Shown: positions 16,406 to 25,047, counted from the stretch's first letter. The stretch: DNA of 64,000 nt from Paenibacillus piri (GCF_004354045.1 NZ_SMRT01000010.1:179635-243634); one strand, 5' to 3'. Numbers and translations are program-made. Notes: generated by a model not told the origin, from the letters alone.

Positions 16406-18442
16406 GTGAGTAACCGATTTTTTCAGAATACGGGAGATTTGGCCGAGAAAAAGGAAGCCCGCAAGCGTACGCATTTTTCAATTCGGCTGAATGTGTTCTT
16501 TTTTTCAACCTTTTTGCTGTTTACGATACTGGTCGTACGTCTGGCTATTTTGCAGTTTGTCGAAGGTCCCCGGCTCAGTCAGGAATCGTCAAAAGTATCC
16601 AACAGCGAAAGTCCCATCGCCCCGATCCGCGGCTCGATCTTCGACCGTACCGGCTATCCCATCGCCCAGTCGCGTCCGATGCAATCCCTGTATTACCGGG
16701 TAGAAGGCGGAGTGACGAACAAGGACGAAATTATCGAGCTGGCGAAGTCGTTGGAGGGCATTTTCACCCGCTACGGGAAACCGACGCAAAAGCAGCTGTC
16801 GGCCGCCGATATTTTAAAGCTGATGGACGTCGGCTTCGATCTCGATAAGAACAAGACGAAGGAGCCGAGCTACTATTATGTGCCGCGGCGGATTAAAACC
16901 GATCTGACCAAGGAAGAAATCGCCTACCTGCTCGAGCACCGCGACGAATTCAGAGGCATCGAAGTGTTCGAGGACAGCATCCGCCTCTACGACCAGCAGA
17001 CGATTGCGGCCCAGCTAGTCGGATATATGAAAAGATACAGCGCCGCGCGCAATCCGGTCTCCGGGCTCGAATATTACCGCAGCAAAACCGACGAATATCT
17101 GGATATCGAGGATGTCGGCTTCGACGGCATCGAGCTGCTGTATCAGGAGGAGCTCCGGGGCAAGAAAGGAATTAAATCGTACCCCGTCAATGCGGTGCAA
17201 AAAATTATCGGCCCCCCTACCATCACCCGTCCGGAAAAGGGACATAATCTGTTTCTGACCATTGATAAAAATGTGCAGCTTGCCACCGAGCAGGCGATCG
17301 TCGACCATCTGAACGTCCTGCGCAACCGCAGTCTTGCCGGTGAGTTCGGCTATGCGCCGAACGCACGGTCCGGCTACGCGGTGGCGATGGAAGTCGCGAC
17401 AGGCAAGGTCGTCGCCATGGCCAGCATGCCCGATTACGATACGAATCTGTGGACCGGCGGCATGACAAACGATGAATACAACCAAATCAAACCGTTCGTA
17501 AACAACGGAACGATCACAACCTCCTATCCCGATTATCCGACGGAAAAGGAACGGATGCGGCATCCGTCTTCAATCGTCTATATGGGCTCGACGATTAAGC
17601 CGCTGACCATCCTGATCGGCTTGATGGAGGGCGTCATTTCGCCCGGCAGCCGGTATAACGATACCGGCTCGTTCACCTTCGGCAAAGGCAGCGGAGCGAC
17701 GATTTCCAACTCGGACGGCCATGCGTACGGTCTGCTCACGCCGATGACGGCGATACAAAACTCATCCAATACCTTTATGTCGGCCATGGTCGGCATTCCT
17801 CTCTGGACCAAGTACGGCGGGGAAAAGTCGAAGGTGCTCGACGTATGGGCGGAGCATATGGCCGAATTCGGGCTCGGTGTAAAAACCGGCAGCAAGCTGC
17901 CCGGCGAATACGAGGGCTCCAACGAGTTTATTAAAAACGCCAAAACGAGCAGCTGGCAGTCGGCCATGGTGTACGCTTCATGGGGGCAGAACGAAAAATA
18001 TACGACGCTGCAGTTAGCCCAGTACGCGGCAACCCTTGCAAGCCGCGGCAAACGGATGGCGCCTCAATTCGTGGAAAAAATAACGAAGTCGAACGGCGAG
18101 CTGGTGAGCGGCTTCCAGCCGGAAGTATTAAACGAGGTGAATTACCCCCGCGAATATTGGGAGACCGTTATCCGTGGGATGAAGAGCGGCGCCGAGGGTA
18201 TCGAAGAGCTGCCGTTCCCGGTCGCCCGCAAAACAGGCACATCGACGCAGGACGTGCCCGGCGGCCGGGTCGACAATGCGGTATTCATCTCGTTCGCGCC
18301 CGTCGACAACCCTGTGCTGGCGGTCGCGGTCGTCGTTCCCGAAGGCCGCTTTGGCCGCTACGGAGCATCGCCGATCGCCGCCAAAATATATCAGGCCTAC
18401 GATCAATATATCGGCGGACTGAGCAGTCCCGCCAAAAAATAG
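16406..18442 (+). CDS. Class B penicillin-binding protein (PBP2-like transpeptidase)
   Basis: 678 aa from a GTG start with GGGGAG upstream. One N-terminal membrane anchor (FFFSTFLLFTILVVRLAIL, about 30-50), a PBP-dimer domain (IAPIRGSIFDRTGYPIA at about 72), then a transpeptidase domain with the three active-site motifs: S-x-x-K as YMGSTIKPLT (about 393), S-x-N as NSSNTFM (about 452) and KTG as ARKTGTSTQ (about 611). It cross-links septal or lateral peptidoglycan outside the membrane. No MreBCD or Rod genes are adjacent. Overall order resembles B. subtilis PbpA/PbpH-type elongation enzymes. It ends before a terminator at 18463. Confidence 0.93.
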   Translation: MSNRFFQNTGDLAEKKEARKRTHFSIRLNVFFFSTFLLFTILVVRLAILQFVEGPRLSQESSKVSNSESPIAPIRGSIFDRTGYPIAQSRPMQSLYYRVEGGVTNKDEIIELAKSLEGIFTRYGKPTQKQLSAADILKLMDVGFDLDKNKTKEPSYYYVPRRIKTDLTKEEIAYLLEHRDEFRGIEVFEDSIRLYDQQTIAAQLVGYMKRYSAARNPVSGLEYYRSKTDEYLDIEDVGFDGIELLYQEELRGKKGIKSYPVNAVQKIIGPPTITRPEKGHNLFLTIDKNVQLATEQAIVDHLNVLRNRSLAGEFGYAPNARSGYAVAMEVATGKVVAMASMPDYDTNLWTGGMTNDEYNQIKPFVNNGTITTSYPDYPTEKERMRHPSSIVYMGSTIKPLTILIGLMEGVISPGSRYNDTGSFTFGKGSGATISNSDGHAYGLLTPMTAIQNSSNTFMSAMVGIPLWTKYGGEKSKVLDVWAEHMAEFGLGVKTGSKLPGEYEGSNEFIKNAKTSSWQSAMVYASWGQNEKYTTLQLAQYAATLASRGKRMAPQFVEKITKSNGELVSGFQPEVLNEVNYPREYWETVIRGMKSGAEGIEELPFPVARKTGTSTQDVPGGRVDNAVFISFAPVDNPVLAVAVVVPEGRFGRYGASPIAAKIYQAYDQYIGGLSSPAKK

Positions 18443-18462
18443 CGCCGCAGCTCGACCCTTAC

Positions 18463-18504
18463 AGCCGCCGCCAGGATGATGACGATCAGCCGGGCGGCTT
18501 TTTG
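18463..18504 (+). terminator. Terminator after the PBP gene
   Basis: AGCCGCC pairs with GGCGGCT, followed by TTTTT, 21 bp beyond the PBP stop codon. Confidence 0.8.
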
Positions 18505-18541
18505 GCGTGAAACGCCGGGCCGGAACCACCGGCTTTTACTT

Positions 18542-18567
18542 GATTCGCCCGAATCCGGGACGGGTAA
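18542..18567 (+). promoter_or_regulatory. Candidate sigma-B-type promoter for the GlsB-like/ytxH pair
   Basis: GATTCG - 14 bp - GGGTAA, ending 41 bp before ATG 18609. The -10 matches the sigma-B consensus GGGTAA exactly; the -35 differs from GTTT by one base but matches three other candidate sites in this window in form and spacing. Confidence 0.5.
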
Positions 18568-18608
18568 TAATCGTTAGGCAAGATATCCCAAAGGAAGGGA
18601 GCGTGAGG

Positions 18609-18872
18609 ATGATGATCAGTCTACTGATAACCATCGTCATGGCTATCGTCATTGGGACCATCGGTTCTGCGATAGCACCCGGTGGCATGCCTGGCGGCAT
18701 CATCGGTTCCATGATTGCCGGCTTTGTCGGCGCATGGCTCGGTTCGCTGCTTCTTGGCTTCTGGGGCCCGGTCATCGGCGGTTTCGCCATTATACCGGCG
18801 ATCATCGGAGCGGCAGTATTCGTGCTTCTCTTAACGTTACTGTCCAGAGCGTTGAACAGCAACCTTTTATAA
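18609..18872 (+). CDS. GlsB/YeaQ/YmgE-family stress membrane protein
   Basis: 87 aa, small and very hydrophobic, with three helices and Gly-rich packing: IVIGTIGSAIAPGGMPGG, IIGSMIAGFVGAWLGSLLL, and a final FVLLLTLLSRALNS. This is the transglycosylase-associated/GlsB family, whose members respond to general stress. ATG 18609 is used because GGAAGGGAG stands just before it; a longer frame from 18507 lacks a site. The YtxH gene follows by 35 bp, and a sigma-B-like promoter precedes it. Confidence 0.85.
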   Translation: MMISLLITIVMAIVIGTIGSAIAPGGMPGGIIGSMIAGFVGAWLGSLLLGFWGPVIGGFAIIPAIIGAAVFVLLLTLLSRALNSNLL

Positions 18873-18907
18873 TCGGAAACACCCATCAATTAAAGGAGTG
18901 ATCGAGC

Positions 18908-19321
18908 ATGGAAGCAGCTGAAACCAAGCGTAATGATTTATTAATCGGAACGATTGTCGGCGGGGCGGCCGGAGCGCTAATCGCGCTGCTCCTGGCACCC
19001 AAGGCGGGCCGCGAACTGCGAGAAGATCTCATAGATACGTTCCAGTCCATCCGCTCCAAGGGACAGGAATGGCTGGAGCAGGCAGCCAGCAAGACGGCCG
19101 ATACGGTCCAGTATGCCGCCGAGCAGGGCACGGAGCTGCTCGACAAGGCGCATCAGGCGACGGACCAGGCCGCTTCGGCAGCCCGCAGCGCAACGGACAC
19201 GGCGGCTGAGGCGACCCACCGGGCTGTGCAAGCGGCGGAACGGACCGTTGACCGGGCCGCGGACAGGACGCATGAAGCCATCGAAGAGGTCAAATCGGCC
19301 CGGCCGTTCGACAGGACCTAA
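18908..19321 (+). CDS. YtxH domain-containing protein
   Basis: 137 aa. The YtxH hallmark glycine-rich helix LIGTIVGGAAGALIALLLAP lies at residues 11-30, followed by KAGRELREDL and a long Ala/Thr/Asp/Gln-rich amphipathic helical tail with repeated ATDxAA steps, similar to LEA-like sequence. B. subtilis ytxH belongs to the sigma-B general stress regulon; here it follows a GlsB-like gene with a candidate sigma-B promoter, consistent with that role. Biochemical function is not known for the family. Confidence 0.88.
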   Translation: MEAAETKRNDLLIGTIVGGAAGALIALLLAPKAGRELREDLIDTFQSIRSKGQEWLEQAASKTADTVQYAAEQGTELLDKAHQATDQAASAARSATDTAAEATHRAVQAAERTVDRAADRTHEAIEEVKSARPFDRT

Positions 19322-19369
19322 CGGCAGACCCTACCCCAGCGATGACGCCCTTACCCGGGCGTTCATCCC

Positions 19370-19402
19370 AAGCGGCGCTTGTGATCATCGCAGGCGCCGC
19401 TT
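19370..19402 (+). terminator. Probable terminator after ytxH-like gene
   Basis: AAGCGGCGC pairs with GCGCCGCTT (9-bp stem), followed by a weak T-rich run. The 264 bp between 19322 and 19585 otherwise hold no supported gene. Confidence 0.65.
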
Positions 19403-19532
19403 CTTCGTGTGTCCGCCGCAAACCGGACAGAGCGAGAACCCGCGCGCTTACGAGCTGCCTATTACCCGATGGCGGCTAAACCCGCCATTCCTGTCATCTC
19501 CGCGCCTCATTCCACCCGCTGAACATACACGC

Positions 19533-19579
19533 AAAAACCCGGCGGGTGGAGCTGCGCCATCAGCTTCACCCGCCGGGTT
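19533..19579 (-). terminator. Terminator of the 19586-19912 gene
   Basis: A 13-bp GC-rich stem (AACCCGGCGGGTG and complement) followed on the minus strand by TTTTT, immediately after the stop codon of the minus-strand gene. Confidence 0.88.
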
Positions 19580-19585
19580 CGTTAT

Positions 19586-19912
19586 TTATATTTGAGCCAG
19601 CAGAAGCGCCGCCAGGTCGTCCGGCGACTTTCTTTCCTGCAGCAGCCGTCCCACATGGTGCTTCGGCTTATCGACTTTGACAAAGTAGCCCTCCTCCAGA
19701 TGGTAGCCCTGCTCCTTGGCCGCGGCGTGCAGCTTGCAGAAATGCTCGGCGGCTGCAACAGCCTCCTCCAGCCCGGCGAATGTCTCAAGCACATTACCCT
19801 TTCCCAATGGATTGATCCGGGCTTGAATACTGACTTCAAACGACCGGAGCCCTGTCTCCCGTACGAGTACGTCGCTTCCATCGCAAGCAATGCTGTGTCT
19901 GATTGTCATCAT
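19586..19912 (-). CDS. Unknown small protein with candidate sigma-B promoter
   Basis: 108 aa, not recognised. Soluble, mixed alpha/beta; includes EEAVAAAEHFCKLHAAAKEQ and ends in a leucine/alanine-rich helix. ATG 19912 follows AAAGGCGGTG; a GTG at 19918 is possible. It is a single gene with its own terminator. A GATTCA-N14-GGGTAA site (19953-19978) lies 40 bp upstream, which hints that it belongs to the general stress regulon of the neighbouring sigB. Confidence 0.72.
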   Translation of the reverse strand: MMTIRHSIACDGSDVLVRETGLRSFEVSIQARINPLGKGNVLETFAGLEEAVAAAEHFCKLHAAAKEQGYHLEEGYFVKVDKPKHHVGRLLQERKSPDDLAALLLAQI

Positions 19913-19952
19913 ACCCACCGCCTTTATCGGATAATGAGGTACATACCTTTCA

Positions 19953-19978
19953 TTACCCGGCCCCTACTCCGCTGAATC
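19953..19978 (-). promoter_or_regulatory. Candidate sigma-B-type promoter
   Basis: On the minus strand GATTCA - 14 bp - GGGTAA, about 40 bp before ATG 19912. Exact -10 and the same spacing as the rsbV site. Confidence 0.5.
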
Positions 19979-20094
19979 ACCGGAATATGGAAGCGAAATC
20001 AAAGGACATACGGCTTCGCCGTCCTCCATGACGAACGGTTTGCCAAGTTTGCGCAAAGCCATGTATACAAGCGTATACTTCCGGTTCAAACCAA

Positions 20095-20123
20095 AATAAC
20101 ACATCCCCGGGGGATGTGTTATT
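20095..20123 (-). terminator. Terminator of the rsbV-rsbW-sigB operon
   Basis: A perfect 14-bp dyad (AATAACACATCCCC and complement), 12 bp after the sigB stop, followed on the minus strand by a T-rich run. Confidence 0.85.
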
Positions 20124-20134
20124 CATTAAAAAAA

Positions 20135-20911
20135 TCAGGCATCGCTCACACCTCTTGCATCCGAAAAAACCTGCCTCAGCTTGTCCAATGCCCGCTTTTG
20201 AATTCGCGATACGCTCATTTGCGATACGTCCAGCGCCTCCGCAATCATCCGCTGCGATTGACCCTCGACGTAAGCCAGGTGAAGCACCTGCTGCTCTTCC
20301 TTTTTTAGATGTACCATCGCCTTTTCCAGATCGAGCCGACGCTCCAGTTGCTGATATTCATCGAGATCCGCACTGAGCAGATCCCCTATCGTCGCTCCGT
20401 TTTCTTCCGAAGACAGAGGGGTATCCAACGAAACATAATGATAGTACTCCCGGCCGGCCAATATTTCTATCGTTTCCTCTACGGACAGCTCCACATCGGC
20501 GGCAATTTCCTCCACGTTCGGGGAGCGTTCCAAAGCGACGGTCAGCCGGTCGATCGCTTCCTGAATGCGTCCGCCCTTTTCCTTGACGCGGCGGGGGACC
20601 TGGACATACCACGATTTATCGCGCAAATAATTTTTCATATGTCCGATTACGCTTTTCATCATATACGGTTCGAATTGCAGGCCCTGCTCAGCATCAAACT
20701 GTTTAAAAAGCCGCAGCATCGACATTTGACCCACTTGGTACAAATCTTCGTAGAGGTCCGGACGATTGCGCGACATTTTTCCTGCAGCCATTTTCACCAT
20801 GGGCTCATACTGCAGAAGCAAAGCCGTAGCAACTTCGTTGCAGCCCGTTTTCTGATATTCGCGTATCAGCTCCCGGGCATCAGATGCCGGTATCTCCGAA
20901 TTAGCTTTCAT
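20135..20911 (-). CDS. sigB: RNA polymerase sigma factor, sigma-B family
   Basis: 258 aa, typical sigma-B/F/G length. Region 2 reads PDLYEDLYQVGQMSMLRLFK and FEPYMMKSVIGHMKNYLRDK (about 52-95), region 3 VQVPRRVKEKGGRIQEAI, region 4 ends QSQRMIAEALDVSQMSVSRI (about 215-240). It overlaps rsbW by 4 bp (ATGA) and is last in rsbV-rsbW-sigB, the arrangement of sigma-B loci. SpoIIAC (sigma-F) has a similar operon, but the linked RsbU/RsbK-like genes and a GTTT...GGGTAA promoter before rsbV favour the general stress factor. Confidence 0.9.
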   Translation of the reverse strand: MKANSEIPASDARELIREYQKTGCNEVATALLLQYEPMVKMAAGKMSRNRPDLYEDLYQVGQMSMLRLFKQFDAEQGLQFEPYMMKSVIGHMKNYLRDKSWYVQVPRRVKEKGGRIQEAIDRLTVALERSPNVEEIAADVELSVEETIEILAGREYYHYVSLDTPLSSEENGATIGDLLSADLDEYQQLERRLDLEKAMVHLKKEEQQVLHLAYVEGQSQRMIAEALDVSQMSVSRIQKRALDKLRQVFSDARGVSDA

Positions 20912-21366
20912 ACCATTTCCTCGCTTTTGCTTAAGCGTTTGGTCAGGACGACCTCGGTACCGCCTTCGCTGTTCACTTCCACTTCATCCATCAGCGCTTG
21001 CATCAAGTAAATGCCGAGCCCGCCGATTTGCGCCTCTTCCAGAGACTTGTCGTGCAGCGACTGCGCAGCCATCGCTTTTTCCGGAAAGTTGAAGCTGTGG
21101 CCTTGATCCTTCACCGTAATCCGCAGCCCATGTTCGATCATCTCAAACCGGACCTCCATCGTTCCGCTGCTTCCGGGCTCGTAAGCATGTACAACCACAT
21201 TGTTGCACGCCTCCGCGACCGCCACCTTCATGTCCTCGATTTCCTCGTAGGTAAAGCCCGCTTTCGTGCAAATGCCGTACAGCGTGAGGCGGACCACATC
21301 AATAAACTCGGCTTCAGCAGGCAGCGTCATGCTGACTGTACGATTGTCAACGTTCATATTTGTCAC
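20908..21366 (-). CDS. rsbW: Anti-sigma-B factor / serine-protein kinase RsbW
   Basis: 152 aa GHKL-type kinase. N-box VAVAEACNNVVVHAYEP (about 48-65), G1 VKDQGHSFNF (about 95) and G2 GGLGIYLMQALMDEV (about 120). In this family the protein holds the sigma factor inactive and phosphorylates RsbV; dephosphorylated RsbV releases sigma-B. GTG 21366 has AAAGGAT upstream; ATG 21357 is an alternative. It overlaps sigB by 4 bp and follows rsbV by 11 bp, giving coupled stoichiometric expression. Confidence 0.92.
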   Translation of the reverse strand: MTNMNVDNRTVSMTLPAEAEFIDVVRLTLYGICTKAGFTYEEIEDMKVAVAEACNNVVVHAYEPGSSGTMEVRFEMIEHGLRITVKDQGHSFNFPEKAMAAQSLHDKSLEEAQIGGLGIYLMQALMDEVEVNSEGGTEVVLTKRLSKSEEMV

Positions 21367-21377
21367 TTCTATCCTTT

Positions 21378-21713
21378 CTAATTAGCATCTTTCGCAGTCT
21401 GTTGAATAAATCCGCTCAGGCCGGTCATATCGAACAACCGTTGAATTTTGGGCGGAATCTCCTCGACATCGATCGGAGCCTTCAACACATGTCTTGCCTT
21501 AAGCAGCGATAAAATAACGCCGATGCCGGTACTGTCGATATATTGCAAATCCTTCAGGTTGATGACCAGCTTACGATCGGTTTCCGCTACATAAGGGTCC
21601 GCCGCCGCCCGCAGCTCGGCCGCCTTGGACAAGTCAAGCTCTCCTTTCAAAAACAGCACGTGGCTGTCCGGCAGCAGTTGGCGTTCTATTTGAAATTGAT
21701 GCTCTCGATTCAT
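21378..21713 (-). CDS. rsbV: Anti-anti-sigma factor RsbV
   Basis: 111-aa STAS-domain protein. The phosphorylation site region reads LQYIDSTGIGVILSLLKA (about 53-70) with the Ser/Thr that RsbW phosphorylates; FLKGELDLSKAAELR is the N-terminal STAS strand-helix. ATG 21713 follows AAAGGAGG; an upstream TTG at 21743 is less likely. First gene of rsbV-rsbW-sigB. A sigma-B-like promoter (21775-21800) lies about 60 bp before the start, implying the operon amplifies its own expression. Confidence 0.92.
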   Translation of the reverse strand: MNREHQFQIERQLLPDSHVLFLKGELDLSKAAELRAAADPYVAETDRKLVINLKDLQYIDSTGIGVILSLLKARHVLKAPIDVEEIPPKIQRLFDMTGLSGFIQQTAKDAN

Positions 21714-21774
21714 ACAAACCTGCTCCTCCTTTAACACCGTCAAGGGGTGTACCGTCTCTATCTCTATTTTACCA

Positions 21775-21800
21775 TTACCCTGAACAGATACCTAAGAAAC
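21775..21800 (-). promoter_or_regulatory. Sigma-B-type promoter of rsbV-rsbW-sigB
   Basis: Minus strand GTTTCT - 14 bp - GGGTAA. Matches the B. subtilis sigma-B consensus (GTTT..., 12-15 bp, GGGWAW) at its key bases; it overlaps the 3' end of the DUF948 gene. Autoregulation is a known feature of sigB loci. Confidence 0.75.
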
Positions 21801-22259
21801 ATGACGGACCTCCGTCTGCGTCTGCTTCGGTTTGAGCTGCCGCCAAAGCTGAATCAGCACGGGAACGGCCTTCAAGGCGATCGCGAGCTTTCCCGAAGCG
21901 GCGGCCGACAGGCCGTCTTCGGCCTCGGCTTTATACTGTACGGTGCGCGCAACGGCCGCGGAAGCCTGCTTGACCGTCGATGTAATTTCTTCAGCGGCTT
22001 CACCGACCTGCTTCACCGAATCGAAGGCCGGCTCCAACGCATGCAGCTTATGAAGTACATCCGCCGTAACCGCATTCGTATGACGCAGTACATCGGAAGC
22101 ATCCTTGGCAATCCCTTTCATTTCATGGCGCATTTCTTGAATGGCCGTATGAGTTTGGCTTAGTAAAGCCGACACCGAACGCAGCGTAACAATCAAAAAA
22201 GCTGTCAGTGCAACAAACGCCGCCGCTATGACAACCGCGCATATGTCCATGATCATCAT
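21792..22259 (-). CDS. DUF948 (YtxG-like) membrane-anchored protein
   Basis: 155 aa. N-terminal membrane helix (ICAVVIAAAFVALTAFLIV, about 6-25), then a long coiled-coil region with repeating heptads and Ala-rich segments (AAEEITSTVKQASAAVARTV). This is the DUF948/YtxG pattern; in B. subtilis ytxG and ytxH are neighbouring sigma-B stress genes. Here the YtxH homologue is about 3 kb away. The start has GGAGGAGG. It lies between the 22358 gene and rsbV on the same strand and may be part of a longer sigB transcript. Confidence 0.83.
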   Translation of the reverse strand: MMIMDICAVVIAAAFVALTAFLIVTLRSVSALLSQTHTAIQEMRHEMKGIAKDASDVLRHTNAVTADVLHKLHALEPAFDSVKQVGEAAEEITSTVKQASAAVARTVQYKAEAEDGLSAAASGKLAIALKAVPVLIQLWRQLKPKQTQTEVRHVS

Positions 22260-22306
22260 TGATTCCTCCTCCGCGAGTTAATGGCATTATTCCCTTTGCC
22301 GTTATT

Positions 22307-22344
22307 CCGGCAGCTCACATTGTGGAGCCTGGGCGAGCTGCCGG
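22307..22344. other. Inverted repeat between the 22358 gene and the DUF948 gene
   Basis: CCGGCAGCT and AGCTGCCGG flank a 20-nt loop. No T-run, so it may be an mRNA-processing or attenuation hairpin rather than a terminator. Confidence 0.55.
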
Positions 22345-22357
22345 GAAACAAAAGCGG

Positions 22358-22993
22358 TTATTGACCGAATGCGTTAAACAAATGAACCGATACGAGCGCG
22401 CCTGTCTCCTTATCAAGAAACAGCTTCAGGGCGCGGCCGCCTTCCTTGTACACGATGCCATCCTCCGCTTCAAAATAAGGCTGCCCCAGCCTGCTTTTCA
22501 GCACATCCGGCTTCAACGGCATCAACTGCCCGTCGATTTCAATCCGTCCCGCAGCAGCTGGCACCTTCACGAATTGGACGGCACCGTCGGACATGCCGAC
22601 TGCGCAATCGTCATACATGTATACGCTCATATCCTGCAGCGGTCCGTCCCGCTCGATCGCCAGGGGCGGGCCCTTTATTTCATACAGCGTTTTCAAATCA
22701 TCCGTTAACGAGATCCCGTTTACCGATGCAAGCCGGAACGGGACGGAGGTACGGTTGAACGTATCTCCCGCTGTTGGCGCTATGGTTGGCGCCGCGATCT
22801 CCTGACCCGCTACATGCGCCTGCGCAAGCTTTTCCGAAGATGTGTTAGCTGCCAAGGCTGCGAACGGGCCCGTCTCCGGTATAGTTTTCCCCAACGTCAA
22901 TGCCAATGCCGGTTCCTGGGCAGCCGGCAGCGAAACCGCAATTCCCGCCGCCGCAAATCCGCAAATCAATTTTGTCAAAGTCCATCTGTTCAT
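22358..22993 (-). CDS. Secreted protein of unknown function
   Basis: 211 aa. A signal peptide is visible (LTKLICGFAAAGIAVSLPAA, cleavage probably after ALA near 31). The rest contains two similar units of about 50 residues that share an L-x(5)-G-x-P turn (TLYEIKGPPLAI; VLKSRLGQPYFEA) and end in beta strands, reminiscent of small YjgB/SmpA-like exported domains. No catalytic motif. ATG 22993 follows AGGAGGGG. It lies upstream of DUF948 and rsbVW-sigB and has its own GTTTCA-N14-GTGTAA site, so a stress-regulon role is plausible. Confidence 0.7.
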   Translation of the reverse strand: MNRWTLTKLICGFAAAGIAVSLPAAQEPALALTLGKTIPETGPFAALAANTSSEKLAQAHVAGQEIAAPTIAPTAGDTFNRTSVPFRLASVNGISLTDDLKTLYEIKGPPLAIERDGPLQDMSVYMYDDCAVGMSDGAVQFVKVPAAAGRIEIDGQLMPLKPDVLKSRLGQPYFEAEDGIVYKEGGRALKLFLDKETGALVSVHLFNAFGQ

Positions 22994-23057
22994 CCTCTTT
23001 CCCCTCCTGTCGGATCGGTTGAGTGGCAACAGTAGTTCTTTGTCCCTATAGTATTCA

Positions 23058-23083
23058 TTACACGGAAGGACCGGTGTTGAAAC
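23058..23083 (-). promoter_or_regulatory. Weak candidate sigma-B-type promoter
   Basis: Minus strand GTTTCA - 14 bp - GTGTAA, 65 bp before ATG 22993. The -35 is good; the -10 has one mismatch to GGGTAA. Confidence 0.4.
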
Positions 23084-23182
23084 GCGCTATCGATGTCCGG
23101 CCCCGGCCCAGGTCGCCAACCGCCATGGATAAACTATGCTGGCCGGACCGTGATTGTGCCGCGAACGCACGCCATGAACAAT

Positions 23183-23241
23183 AAAAAAGTCCCCCAAAAG
23201 TGACGTGAAGCTCCGAAGCCAATTCCTATTACTTTTGGGGG
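23183..23241 (-). terminator. Second terminator downstream of the fapA-like gene
   Basis: CCCCCAAAAGT pairs with ACTTTTGGGGG (11 bp) around a 29-nt loop, followed by TTTTTT on the minus strand. Together with the hairpin at 23291 it insulates the genes below. Confidence 0.75.
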
Positions 23242-23290
23242 AGCCCCCGGTTATCCACAGAAATTTGCTGCGCATAATTTCCTAAACAAT

Positions 23291-23320
23291 AAAAAAACAG
23301 GCGCCGTCCGCAGCCCTGTC
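23291..23320 (-). terminator. Terminator of the fapA-like gene
   Basis: ACAGG/CCTGT stem with inner GC/GC pairs and seven T on the minus strand, just after the stop at 23330. Confidence 0.75.
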
Positions 23321-23329
23321 TGTTGTTGC

Positions 23330-24901
23330 TCAAATGATATTTTCAGTAAATATTTGATTTTCCTTAAAATAATAACTGCCCGACGTCGTCTTATCGATAC
23401 GTCTTTCCAGCTCTTTGATTTGCAGCAGCGTCCGCGGGAACGCCTTGTGAACGACCGATATTTCACCTTCGCCCTTGGCGTTCAGGTTGACGATCAGCAT
23501 ACTTCTCCGCTCCTCCAGCCGATTGATCCGGAGATAGATATCTTCCTTCTGCTGCTGCCGTTCGTCGTTTTCTTCCTGCTCCGGCTGTTCGCCATTCTCC
23601 GACTCCTCCGCCTTGCTCAATTCGCCGAGCTCGATCAGCAGCTGCCGGTAGCTGCACAGCACAGCCTCCAGCTCCGTTTTGAGCTTCAGCCGGTCGAAGC
23701 CGTCGATCTGGATCGTAGTCTCCCGCTCCATCTCGTTTCCGATATACCCGGCCACTACCTGTACCCCGGCGTTGACATGCCCGCCGATAATTTTGCCGCG
23801 ATTGCGGTCCAAAGTAATATATTTGGCGGACAACCGGCTGCCTATCGAGTATAAGCCGATATGGATACTATCCTTCGACTTAATGGAGCAATCGTTGGCA
23901 TGCTTGACGAACACGCGGCCGCCCGCTTCGATACAGGCGCGGTTTTTTCCGAATACGCCGCCCTTTATAAATATATCTCCGGTCTCCGATATGATCCGGT
24001 TCACCATCCCGATCCCCGAATCGCTCATGATCGAAATATCGCGGGTCGCATGAACCGAATAGCCGTCCAGCACCGTTCCGGTCACTTTGACGCTGCCGTC
24101 GTATTGGATATTTCCCGTTTTCGGGCCTACGTCGCCGTCAATCGTCAATATTCCCATCACCGAAATTTGATTGAATTTCATCTGGACAACACCGGATTGT
24201 CTCGCCCTCAATACGAGCTTATCTACTTCCCTGACCTGTTTGATCGTGCTTCTGTCGTACAGCAGCGGCTTATCCTTCCCCCGCTTGGGCCGAATGACCT
24301 CACCCCGCAAATTGCGCCCCGGCATCCCGGTCGTGGCCATCATTTTTTCGCCAAGCCAATCGCCTTCCCGCACCTCATCGATAAAGCTGAGCTCGTAATG
24401 ATCCACGCTGCCGTTCTGGCGAATTGAAGGCACCCGGTCGGATAATTGAAAATAGCGGATTTTGGCATCCTCTCCGTGCAGCGGATCGCAGCCTTTTGCA
24501 ATGCCCTGCTCAACCTGAACCTGCAGCCCGCCCTCCAGCACTTCCTCCAATATCCCTTCCGTCACCCCGTTCTCGGCCAGCCGCTTGCGAATCCATTCGA
24601 TCGTAATCGATCGTTCCAGCATGAACTGCTCCCCGGTCATATTCAGCTTTACCGCTGCCCGCATGTACTCTTTATCGAATGTAAGCTCGATTAGCGGCTT
24701 CAAAATTCCGATTTCGATCCGTTCCTTCAATCCGGTGGCAAACGCTTTGCGCAGATTGCCGAACAAGGTGATCTGAAGGCGCGGCACCTCCTTCACCACC
24801 TCGATAAATTGCTGCAGCTTGTAATCGAAGTGGTCGATCACGATGTAAACTTGTTTCTCTTCGGCTACAAGACGGAAATGCGAGTTCGCATAAATCTCCA
24901 T
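23330..24901 (-). CDS. FapA/DUF342-family protein
   Basis: 523 aa. The central region carries the repetitive beta-helix of DUF342 (flagellar assembly protein A domain): QISVMGILTIDGDVGPKTGN, DGSVKVTGTVLDGYSVHATR, ISETGDIFIKGGVFGKNRAC, spaced about 20 residues apart. A coiled-coil C-terminus (about 430-500) is rich in Glu/Gln with EEENDERQQQKEDIYLRI-like heptads. ATG 24901 follows AAAGGAG; upstream in-frame starts lack one. No flagellar genes are nearby, so this is probably one of the non-flagellar DUF342 proteins seen in Bacillota; function unknown. Confidence 0.83.
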   Translation of the reverse strand: MEIYANSHFRLVAEEKQVYIVIDHFDYKLQQFIEVVKEVPRLQITLFGNLRKAFATGLKERIEIGILKPLIELTFDKEYMRAAVKLNMTGEQFMLERSITIEWIRKRLAENGVTEGILEEVLEGGLQVQVEQGIAKGCDPLHGEDAKIRYFQLSDRVPSIRQNGSVDHYELSFIDEVREGDWLGEKMMATTGMPGRNLRGEVIRPKRGKDKPLLYDRSTIKQVREVDKLVLRARQSGVVQMKFNQISVMGILTIDGDVGPKTGNIQYDGSVKVTGTVLDGYSVHATRDISIMSDSGIGMVNRIISETGDIFIKGGVFGKNRACIEAGGRVFVKHANDCSIKSKDSIHIGLYSIGSRLSAKYITLDRNRGKIIGGHVNAGVQVVAGYIGNEMERETTIQIDGFDRLKLKTELEAVLCSYRQLLIELGELSKAEESENGEQPEQEENDERQQQKEDIYLRINRLEERRSMLIVNLNAKGEGEISVVHKAFPRTLLQIKELERRIDKTTSGSYYFKENQIFTENII

Positions 24902-25047
24902 TCCAGAGAAACTCCTTTCAACCAATAGGTACCTGTGTGCCGTCATGAGCAAACATAATTTAAGAAGCCGCACTCGGATATGAGTCATATTTTACTATAA
25001 GGCCGCGTAATTTGTCTAATAAATCCGAATATTGCAGCAACAGGAAA

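Noticed and set aside
20135..21713. Reading the STAS-kinase-sigma cluster as spoIIAA-spoIIAB-sigF
   Set aside because: Possible in principle, but the sigma-B-like promoter, linked stress genes and RsbY/RsbK/RsbM-like genes fit sigB better. A second such operon elsewhere would settle it.
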